From Antedon bifida (taxonomy: Eukaryota > Echinodermata > Crinoidea > Comatulida > Antedonidae), in the NCBI GenBank assembly GCA_963402885.1, contig OY727094.1, positions 9,798,501 through 9,862,500 of the forward strand: 64,000 nucleotides of DNA, read 5' to 3'. The first letter of the stretch is position 1, and each line of letters begins with the position of its first letter. This document shows positions 41,801 to 53,800 of this stretch, in pieces. Below the pieces are notes generated by a model. The model was not told the DNA's origin. It saw only the letters and a list, made by a program, of their open reading frames with translations, and searched no databases. The position numbers were made by a program, and so were the translations under genes.

Positions 41801-44800
41801 CGTGATACTGTTTTACGTTTACTAAGCGATGCTGGTTGTTCTGACGATGACATACGTCTAGTTAGGTTTATGTTGTCAAATACCAAACTACAAGTAAAAG
41901 TTGGTGATAAACTTTCCAGTTCGTTTGAATCTGTACTATGTTCGTTTCAAGGCGATTGTTTATCAGGACTTTTTTTTACTATCACATTTGCTGGAGCTTT
42001 GTACCAGTTAAGAGCTATGACTACTTTCAGACCTAATCCACCAATTGACATTAAATGTTTCCCGCTTGAATTCTCCTATGCTGACGATATTGACTTTCTT
42101 TCTGAACTCAAGAGCGAACTTGATAATGTCTTGCCAATTGCTGTTAAAGTTTTTAAAGATTGGAATTTATTTATTAATGAAAGCAAGACTGAGTTTAACC
42201 ATGTGTTTATTGATAGTAAAGACCCAAAATCTGAAGTATGGAGGTCTCATAAGGTCTTAGGTTCATTTTTAGATACTACTAAGGATATTAAGCATAGAAT
42301 TATATTAGCAAATGTAGCATTTAACAAGTTTAATAATGTGTGGCTTAAGAAAAATATTGCAACTGATTTGAAACTCAAGTTATATAATGTATTAGTTGTA
42401 TCTATTTTATTGTATAATTGCAATAGCTGGTCTGCTCCCAAAGTTGTTATGAAAAGAATTGATACCTGTCATAGGTCCCACTTAAGAACTATTATTAATG
42501 TGAAATATCCGAAAAAGATTAGCAATAATAAGTTATATTTGGTAACAAATACTAAACCTTTATCTGAGAATGTAAATAAACTTAGGTGGTCTATGCTTGG
42601 CCATATACTTAGAATGAGTGAAGATACTCTTGCTTTTTCAGCATTGATGTTTGGTATAGTACACTCTATTTCAATAAACGGGCGAATTGGAAAACATCAA
42701 ACAAATCTGTTAAGTACACTTAGAAATGATTTATTTATCAGAAATTTTAAGATAAATAATTTAAACGACCTAATTAATTTGCGTGAGATTGCCAGCAACA
42801 GAAATAAGTGGCTTTTGTTATTTTGAATCTTTATTTTTACGTTATTTTATATTTTTTGTTGTTGTAGGATGCATGCATGTAAGAACTTATCAGATTTTGT
42901 AAATCCACAGTGCGTGGTTTTGTTACATTTTTTGGAATAAAGTTACTTATATAGTTGTGGAGTGATGGCCTAGTTAGGTGAGTACAATATATAGGGCTTA
43001 GCTAGTCTACTTTTCTGACCTGATTATCTCAGTCTGCCTGCATACAGGTATACTACACTACACAGTAGTTAACTACTAACTAGACCTCACTCTAGCTAGG
43101 CTTAGCCCTACAACTAAAGCCAAAAACGTCTAGTTTGTGATATATAACTATTATAGGAGGATGTCATTCATCTACAGTAAAATAAAATTCTACTTACCAG
43201 CAAATTAATGGCAGAGCTTTTTACATTAAACGATCAGGGAAACCCCAGCACTTCTGTTCGTCGCACATGCTTGTTTAGGTGGTGAAGATAACAGATTGGA
43301 TCTCTGTTTGGATGCTCATTAACATATCATATCATACTTATGAGTTATATTATTTAGGAATTTCTGAGCTGATGAGTTCGAAAAAATTTGATTTTTTATA
43401 AAAGAAATAACTTTCATATAACTACAAAATGGTCTTTTAAAAATTAGATATTTTTCATCTTTATTTTTCATGTTTTGGGGGACAATACATCTTTAAAATA
43501 TCGTGTTAATTAGATTTAATGTAGTAGTGCTATAAAGATCATTTTACTTAAACTTATAAACCATGGCATCAGTTAGCCAATATGTTTGACTATGACAAAC
43601 TCTGAAAAAAGTAATTCAAATCATCATGATCCAGTATAGGCTGAAAACTTGTGAGCAGACTTTGGCTTTTGTCTGTTTTGTATACTTACCACCAGTGGCG
43701 CCTCAGGACCAGTGTCTAAAAGGTGAGTAACCCAAAATAATTGTATTCTTCCCAGGGGTAAATTTGCTCAGAAATTGATTGAAACGGCCTATAAATTAAA
43801 AAGAGCCCCTGGCCCCAAGTATTTCAATTAAAAAACGGATCTGCGCCGTTGATACTTACACGTCTCTAGTGATTGTTCTTTCCATTTTGTTTCATCAGCA
43901 TCTTCTTGAGTGCTGCAAACCCTTGTTGTTGATATAGCATCTGTTATGTCTTGCTTTGAACAAAAACTATTGAAAATATATTTCAAATTAAACTATAGGT
44001 AATTTTACAATGCATAATCAGAATTTCACAATTAAAATCTAATGAAATTGTATAATTCATACTTATTTATACTTCACTGAAGGCTTTTTGTGGGTTTTTT
44101 TATACAAACGAACAAAAAACATTTTTCATAATAAATAAATTTAGTTGGCGATGATAACAACAACAACAATAACTAGATTTGAACTCGTCACTTTGACGAG
44201 TTATTCGCGGAAATGCAACATGCACATACGTTAAACTATATAAACATCGACAATTATTATGCCATCCTATGACATGAATTAAATATGTTTACAGTGCTGA
44301 ATTGTACCTATTTTGTATCATACAGCATATTACAGTATTTACGGAATACACTGTACACTGTATATGTTATATACAGTGTAGCATAGATAAAATTACGAGA
44401 CCCGTCATATAATCCAATTTTTTAACACGATGACATCATCAAAGCGACATGTAAAAATAACAATTTTAGAAGAAAATTATCTAAATAATTACATTAATAC
44501 AAATTTGAAGAATTTTGGGATCCTGACAATAACACGCCAAGTGCGGATAACCAATAATATTAATGCTGCGAGAGTGGTGACAGAATGAAGAAAAAATGAC
44601 TTTTGTATTGTCTGTGTTTTCACTATTACCGTAGTTCCTCGGGTATAATCCCACCCCCGATTTTACGATTACCTTCGAACGCAAGCATATCCCCGGGCAA
44701 AGTCCCAGTGTATAATTTAACATTAGGCCAGAAGTGGGCCTAGGCCTACTGTAGCTAGGCCGACGTCAATTTCTCAACAAAAAAATAGAGTAATTTCTCT

Positions 44801-47800
44801 GAATTTGGCTGACTTAAAACTCATCAAACATTGTTAAGTTGAATACAACCTTAAGGCTAGCATGCCCCGATCATCCTTTTGCCGTCGTGTACATTCTTTC
44901 TTGTTGTTTACACTACTGTGCATGCTTGATTACCGTAAAAAAAACACCGCCCTCTATACCGACCGGCTTGTGCAACAGTAGAGTTTGTGTCACATGCAAC
45001 AACATGCGATTTACACAGAGAGCTCGAGCGTGTGGGTGAACATGGAGAACTCGTATGATCGAGTTCATGTCGATTTAGGAAGCTAGGCCTAGATCACATT
45101 TTATGGTATTTTTTAAGTAGAAATCTCGGGGAAAATCTATACGGTAGGCATAGCACAGGTAAGACCAATTAGGCCGCCTAGGCCTAGATGACCTGGCCGT
45201 CTAATTGCTAGGCCTACATCGGAATATAGCTTTTAGATAGCCTAAATCGTAGCTAGAAGAAATATCGTCATTTTCAGTTCATGCAGCGGGAAATCCTCGG
45301 GTATAGTCCCACCTCCCAAATTCGGGCAAATTTCACGTACAAGGGGGGTGGGATTATACCCGGGGAACTATGGTAATAGGTTTGCTTACCCTTTCCCTAA
45401 TAAGGAATTGATCGTAGAGGTTTTTCCAACTCTCTCAAGACCTACAAAAATAGTTCTCCCCTGTTTAACTTCAGTTTTCCCATTTTTCAGAGCTTCATTG
45501 AATGCTTTAACTGCTTCAGGTCCTCGAGCCAGTATTTCTGCTGGAGTTAAGTCTAGAAAACAATAATTAGTATAGAAAACAATAATTAGTATATAAAACT
45601 GATGTTTAATAATTGAATGTTAAGAACAGGACACAGTAACTTGCTGACCAATTATAGATGGGGTATTTTATGGGTTAAAAAACTTAGGTAGGCTACTTTT
45701 ATATGATGTCAAAAAATTTAAAATTTTATGAATTTGAATGTAATTTGATGTTTAATGAAATCATCTGTAATAATGTAGTAAAGCTGTTAGAGCAGATAGC
45801 CCCGTAAAACAAAGATAAATAAATAAATAGTAGCTGATAATATGTTTTGGCTATTTTACAAGTTGACTGTTCAATTTAATGAACCAGAACCGATTTTAAT
45901 GTGATAGAAAATATTGTATTCATTCAATGAATACAACCTTGTCATATGTTTTATTGAATACTGAAAGAAACAATATTTATTATAGGTGTTATTCTCTCAG
46001 ATGCAAAATGATTTTCTAGACACTCACTGTTTGGAACTGTGTATGAGGAAGACAGCATTGTAATGTTAGCTTGTATGGAAGGCACCAGCTGAGATGGTAT
46101 AGGTTGAGATGACTTGGTCGCACTCTGTATCCGTTTCTGTCGTTTACTCTCTAATTCCTTTTGTATTTGATAGAGTTTCTCAGCGAGAAGATGATAATAC
46201 TCTTCCTGTAAAAAATAAAACATCTTAAGCAATAAATAATGTGATTCCATCAGATTTCTAATATTACAGTTCCATTCAAAAATGTTTAAATAATGAAGTA
46301 AAGTAATGTTTATCACAATTTATCAGTTCAATTTAATCATTACGGTACTACTATTACTACTATTTCACAAGCGAAATGGGCCCAGCTGGATGATGCACTG
46401 CCTAAACCTTGACAATTACAATACAAAAGATAGACCATTAGGTTTAGGTTTAAAACTTAATTGTAATATATTTAGGCCCTAATTTTAACATCCTGGACCC
46501 ACCACTCAGAGAATCTTACCCTACTACTAGCCGTCTGATACATATCGTTCTCCACCTTGCGTGCATAGGCTACTAAATTTGCCATTCGCCTATCTTTAAT
46601 AGCAGCTGGATCACGACTCGGGAAGATTGCTTGAACCCTGTTAAAAAAAATTATATTGTATTGACAATTCTTTATTAAAAACCAAAATTTAGTGATAAAC
46701 TAACCTTGAAAGATTTGCTGTCCTGATTGGACAGTTTTGCTAATTGTTGATTTTGAAAAAAGAATTGTCAATTTATTGTATAAAAAAAACAGATGAACAT
46801 TTTTAAACAACATTATACAGTACAACATTAGCAATTGCTCAGAACACTGAAAATTGGTAGAAGCTCAAGATATCATGATCAGACCTTCTTACTGATATAG
46901 TTTATTATCTCAAGATATTGTTCAGTCTTTGAGATTCATTATTTCCTGCCACCAATTCATGTTTCATATTTTTTTAATTTTTAAATCATTTGTTTGTCAA
47001 AAAAATTCAGAAATATCGAAACTGGTTATTTTATTACATTTTTTAAAGTTAATAATAAAGTCTTTTAATTAGTATGAAAAACTTACAATCTATGAACGAT
47101 ATGATTACGTTGATCCTGCGTGAACTGACTGTGCCATGGCTGCGACTTGCTTGCAATTGCTGCAAAATGCACTGAACCCACTAAAAGATTGTTTAGGGAT
47201 ATATATATACAGTATTCTAAACATATTAATAGTAGTAAAAAATTAAAAAATCTTAACATCTTCGACATAAATAAATTACAGACTGCTTTGTTCATGCACA
47301 AATTTAATAATCGGAAACTTCCTATCACATTTAATGGATTCTTTACAAAAAACAATGAAGTTCACAACACCCGCCACTCTAACAAATATATCCCTATCAA
47401 TAACCATTTCACAGCAAGAAACACAAATAAAGCCACTGGCCCCATTTTATGGAACTCACTTCAAATTTAGCTACAAATCATCATTGGTATCAAAGTATTC
47501 AATCGATTTCCCCTAAGAATTCAGTCCCTCCCCTCTGAGTCTAACCCAGTTTTTTAAACTTTTGTTCTGCGTCTTTGTTTCTTCTGTCCTCGTTTTGTCA
47601 CGTGTTTTTATCCTGTGTCTTTGTTCCTTCTGTCCTCGTTTTGTCACGTGTTTTGTCCTGTTTCTTTGTTCCTTCTGTCCTTGTTTTGTCACGTGTTTTT
47701 GTCCTGTGTTTTTTGTTCCTTCTGTCCTCGTTTTGTCACGTGTTTTGTCCTGTGTCTTTGTTCCTTCTGTCCTCGTTTTGTCACATGTTTTTGTCCTGTG

Positions 47801-50800
47801 TCTTTGTTCCTTCTGTCCTCGTTTTGTCATGTGTTTTGTCCTGTGTCTTTGTTCCTTCTGTCCTCGTTTTGTCATGTGTTTTGTCCTGTGTCTTTTTTCC
47901 TTCTGTCCTCGTTTTGTCACGTGTTTTTGTCCTGTGTCTTTGTTCCTTCTGTCCTTGTTTTGTCACGTGTTTTGTCCTGTGTCTTTGTTCCTTCTGTCCT
48001 CGTTTTGTCACGTGTTTTTGTCCTGTGTCTTTGTTCCTTCTGTCCTCGTTTTGTCACGTGTTTTTGTCCCGTGTCTTTGTTCCTTCTGTCCTCGTTTTGT
48101 CACGTGTTTTTGTCCTGTGTCTTTGTTCCTTCTGTCCTCGTTTTGTCACGTGTTTTTGTCCTGTGTCTTTGTTCCTTCTGTCCTCGTTTTGTCACGTGTT
48201 TTTATCCTGTGTCTTTGTTACTTCTGTCCTCGTTTTGTCAAGTGTTTTTGTCCTGTGTCTTTGTTCCTTCTGTCCTCGTTTTGTCACGTGTTTTTGTCCT
48301 GTGTCTTTGTTCCTTCTGTCCTCGTTTTGTCACGTGTTTTTGTCCTGTGTCTTTGTTCCTTCTGTCCTCGTTTTGTCACGTGTTTTGTCCTGTGTCTTTG
48401 TTCCTTCTGTCCTCGTTTTGTCACGTGTTTTTGTCCTGTGTCTTTGTTCCTTCTGTCCTCGTTTTGTCACGTGTTTTTGTCCTGTGTCTTTGTTACTTCT
48501 GTCCTCGTTTTGTCAAGTGTTTTTGTCCTGTGTCTTTGTTCCTTCTGTCCTCGTTTCACGTGTTTTGTCACGTGTTTTTGTCCTGTGTTTTCTTGTGCTT
48601 TTGTATTACCTTAATTCTTTTTCTTTATTCTCGTTATTTATTCATTTATTTACTCATATTTGGTTATCCGCACTTGGCGGATAACCCCTTGTTATTGTCA
48701 CGATCTTTTTTTTTTTTTTTCTATATTCTTCTTTCTTTCCCAGAATTTTGTGTCACGTGTATCTCAAATTCTTCTTAACATTACATTGTATAACTTTGTC
48801 AGAAGATTGACCTCTATCTGTAGAAGTGCAGGACAGTTAGTTTTTTTACTTTAGAGTCGCGCAGCGTAAGTTACGCGTGATTTTATGAATTTCGCGTATT
48901 TAACATAGACTAAAAACCAAAAGTCATTTTGTAATGACACTTGGTGAACATTTAAGTCATATCAAGGGCAAACTTTCTATGGATTAAAAATGGCATGTTT
49001 GACAGAAATTTACGCGCGCACGCGCGTTTAAAATTTCAAAATGCGAAAAATCAACTTCTAATCAACTTTCTACGCGTTTCATGTCATTTTGAGCATTTCA
49101 AAAATTCCCACGCACGGCAATTATTTTACGCGCGCGTGCGCATATAGCGCAAAATTATAATTTTTCCGCGTGATTTATGTTTTTCTAGCCTTTTCTAGTA
49201 ATTTTACCAATTTTTTAACAATTTCGCCTTAAAATCACGTCATACGAGCACGTGGAATTGGATAATTTGCGCACGTTTTTGATGAAATAGTTCAAAAATT
49301 CGTCAAAATTATGCCCTTTTTTAAACAGTCATAGATTCTAAACTACAAGGTGAATTTTATTGTTTATTACATATTCTGAAAGTAGATGAGTTGTAGATAT
49401 CGAATCATGCATTGATATGTCTAACTGGATATTGTGACGTCATCGTATGGCCACTCGAATATAAAACATAGGATTTTTGTCTCTTTCGTCATAGCTCATC
49501 GCATTTAATAGAGCGCATCTCCATTTATCCGTATTTCATTTTCCCCATGTTTTTATAGTGTCTAGGTCAATCAATTATCTTTCGCATGATTTACCGTTTT
49601 TAAATTTGTTGTGACGTCATCATGTCCAAAAGCGTCAATAACTTTGGTCACTTATTTTCACCTATTCTTCACTGTATGTAGTACGTATACAATATATAGT
49701 GTAAACTGTTTATACTTAGACGTGACACAAAATAGAGAGCGCACTAACATTTTTCCAATGGCATAAGCGTTTTTCTCTGCGCAATATTCTAACGTATGAC
49801 GTGCACGTGGCGTTTACTCTGCGGATAACCTAACTCGTCCGTAGTGACGAGTTCAAATCTAGTTTATTTTTTATATTTGTTTATTTATTTATTGACTACT
49901 TTTGAAACAGTTATTATATACTTTTATATACTTTTTGAATTATTTTTTTCTGGTGGAACTAACCGTAAAGCCCTATATATTAGACTAGCGTAGAGTTAAA
50001 TAATCAGGTTTCGAGAATACTATTCTCATCATCAGAACTAAAATCAACAGTTTGAATGACCCATCACATCCTGATTGGTCAAATTACCCGAGCGCTTTTG
50101 TCTTTGCATTTTGTGCGAACTGCATTTAATGTGCTAATTTAGAGCAGTAACAGTAAGAGAAAAACCGTGTAGCTTTTCCTACAGAATCTAAATCTATACT
50201 GAGCATGACATAAACATGGATTCGTATGTGTACCTGTCAGTAAAATCATTAAATATTTTAGTGGTAACTCTTGAACAAACTACTAAAATATCATTTTATT
50301 AATCAACTTTACCTATTGTTCTCAACCCTAGTTGATACAATAATGCAGTAGTTTGGTTTATAGTCGACGGTGGTGGCTATACACCATAAAATGATACGAA
50401 ATGTTAAACATAAACAATTCAAATATTGAGCAATTATTTTTCATCTTCAATATGGAGATAAAAGTAAGTTCCTACTGTAAAACTAAATGTTTGCATGCCA
50501 CATATTATATGACTGTTTTTTTTAATATTTAGTATTTCTTTATTAAGTACGTTAGTCTACAGTAAATAGGAAAATGTAGAAAGAAACAAGGGGCATCAAA
50601 TTGTCAAGTTTTTCAGCTTTTTTGAAAGTTATTTATGGTGTAGTTAAAAAATCTAGATAGATTTTATAAACAGCTGTTTTATCTCAAGTTTTATACACAC
50701 ATGCAACCATGATATATGTAAATTGTAAAGTGTGAACAGGCCCTTACTTACCATGAGTCCATGATCTGTCTGAAGCATTTCTGAGAGGCAAACACACAGG

Positions 50801-53800
50801 ACAGTCACTACGAGTACAATTCTTCCAATGTGAGATTATTTGACGAGACGATACGCAGTGAGGCACTACAAGAAGGTAAAACCAGATTATTATTACTGTA
50901 AACGTTCAATCAATCAAATTAGGAACTATTTTTAGGCCAATAATTATTAAAGATGCTGTCAATTTAGTCTAGTCACATAAATCGGTTATCACATACCCCC
51001 TCTCCACTCTCCACCCCCCACTCCCACATCACCAACACGAACAACATTTTGTATTTTTACTTTAGTTTCAATTTCAATTTAATTTATTTCCAGAAAATAA
51101 TAACATACAGTATAATAAATACAAAATGAAGTAATCATGTTGGGGGGAGAGTTGTTGAACCCACAAATGTGCAAAACAACCACAAATGTGAAAACAGCGC
51201 CAACAAATGTAAAAAAAAAAAACCTTTTCGCCCACAAATGTAAACAAATAATCTAAATTTAGTGTTGGCCCAAACAATTTTGATAGAGTTAATGTTAATG
51301 TATTTTTATATGTTGTATTGAGTTGTTTCAATAATTGTGTGTTCACGATACGTCTGTTAGGGTCGTCGTTAACGCGTTGGATTATTACCATTTGCTGCTC
51401 GTGTGCGCGTTGTTTGCATGCTAACTCGTTGGTTTAATGTACATATAGTTCAAGACGATATTTGTTATTTGCGCATGCATGATACTTCAAGGTCAAGGCC
51501 ATGTTATATCATTGTTGCTTGAAGTGTGCAGTTAACTTGTTGGCTTACTATTATTTACGTATAGTTCCAAGTCGATGCAAAAAACATCGAACATCGACTT
51601 GAAACTATACGTACATAATAGTAAGCCAACAACCACACACTACACACTACTTAAAATGTTTTTCTTTAATTAAAATATTATCAATTTTGATTTTTAAATG
51701 ATTATTATTCCCTCGGACGTGTCTTCTGTCACTTGCGAAATATAACAAATTAGTTTTATCAATATTTAACTTTGAACCAATCTGAGACATACAGTAATTC
51801 CCTATTGGAGTGTTTCAAAAAGTTTATTAATATTTTTATGTGATAAATTTTTATGTTTTCATCAGAAAATAATATACAATTTAATAACTCAGAGGAGGTT
51901 GGGATATCATGTACATAAATAAGGAATAAGTAAAGGACCTAAAGTAGATCCTTGTGGTACCCCGCAGTTTACAGGCAGTAAATTAGAAGTATGTGAATAA
52001 AAATAGGTTTACTGTCGTAAAGATAATTCAATAATAGAAGAGAGAGTCCTCTGATGCCATAATGTTCAAGTTTATGTTTTAAAATGGTATGATTAATAGT
52101 GTCAAAGGATTTCGATAAATCCATAAAGACTCCAACGGTATGTTTATTTTAGCAGAGGCGATTTTGTTTACAGATATCTACTGTAGCAATGCTAGGTCAG
52201 TTGAGTGTTCTTTACGAAAACCACACTGATTAGGGGGAAGAATATCAATAGTGTTTAAAAAATCAATGAGTCTAGATTAACTTTTCAAACCCTTTCGAAA
52301 AGCATGAAAGAAGCGATATCGGACGATAATTAGATATAATGTGACGGTCATCTTTTTTATGATAGGGATAATTTTAGCTATTTTAGGTGCTGTGGGAAAA
52401 ATCCCAGTAAGAATAGATAAGTTAAAAATATGAATAAGTGGTCGAACTATAAATAGTGCTATTTGTTTAATCCATTGTCATCATATCCGGTGCTTTTTTA
52501 CCAGATTTTGCTTTATTTACCTCTGCCAAGGAAGTATTGTAATCGATCGCGCGCGTTTGTTACTTGGCCAAATTGAAAATTGGCCAAGTATGTTGATCGG
52601 TGCGGTTTGTGTGGGGGTGTGTGTGTGTTTGTTTGTCATCACTCTAGCGCTCACAATTTTGATTCGAATAACTACAAATTACTGTCATACATGTTCTATT
52701 GTTAGTCGCCTGAAGCTATTGTTAGTTGAAAGGCTGGTAATACATAACCTTTACACCAAACTCGTATACACATGATTGTATTGAAATTAGCCTAAATCAC
52801 ACGGCATTAAGACACACACTTTTGGTGAAAATCGTGTCAAGGTCAGGAGGCCAATTTTGATTTGGCCAAGTATCGCGCTATGCGCGAGGACTAGTTACTT
52901 GGCCAAATTGAAAATTGGCCAAGTATGTTGATCGGTGCGGTTTGTGTGTGTGTTTGTGTGTTTGTTTGTCATCACTCTAGCGCTCACAATTTTGATTCGA
53001 ATAACTCCAAATTACTGTCATACATGTCGGCTGGTGCAAGGACGACACTGCCCAATTTTGGTGAAAATCCGGACCACAGTCCTAATTCTAGACCACTTTT
53101 TAGACATTTTTTCAGACCTGCTAGTGTTAAGAGATAAGACAGAATTTTCACATGCCGGTAAGCAGTCTTAAAGTAACAAGTAAACTAAAATTGCATTTTC
53201 TCGAGAACTACTTGTCCAAAAAATTTCATTTTTGTAAAAGAGGGAAGAGTTATTATTTTTGATTTGTAAATTTTAAAACATAATTAGATTTAATATACAG
53301 GTTTTTTGATGCGAGTAGTTTAAAGAACCTACTTCTTTTCAAATTCACCCGTGTGTTTTTTCGCGTTGCTGTTCTATTATTAGTCGACTGAAGCTATTGT
53401 TAGTTGAAAGGCTGGTTACATAACCTTTACACCAAATTCGCATACACATGATTGTAGTGAAATTAGCCTAAATCACACAGCATTAAGACACACACTTTTG
53501 GTAAAAATCGGGTCAAGGTCAACAGGCCAATTTTGATTTGGCCAAGTATCACGCTATGCGCGAAGGCTAGTTTGTTTGTCTGTTTGTTTGTTAGCAAGAT
53601 TACTCAAAAAGTAATTACAAGATCTTTACCAAAATGAATACAATAGATAGGTGCTCAAGGACCATTCCATTAAATTTTGGGACCATGGTCCCAATTCTGG
53701 ACCACTTTTTAGTATACTTTTCAGACCTGCTAGTGTTAAAAGATAGGACAGAATTTTTCAAAAGCTGGCGAGCAGTCTTAAAATAACAAGTAAACTGAAA

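Noticed and set aside
43690-43715. 26-bp micro-exon with good acceptor and donor
   Set aside because: In no order of neighbouring exons does it keep the frame: joined to exon 6 it gives a TGA, and joined to exon 7 it misphases exon 8.
47545-48590. CRISPR-like array
   Set aside because: The units are contiguous with no unique spacers, and the context is eukaryotic.
47513-48854. Long open frames of up to 387 codons on both strands
   Set aside because: They are produced by the 46-bp minisatellite: Cys/Phe/Val/Leu-rich and Lys/Thr/Arg-rich translations in several frames at once, no domain, and continuation into transposon sequence.
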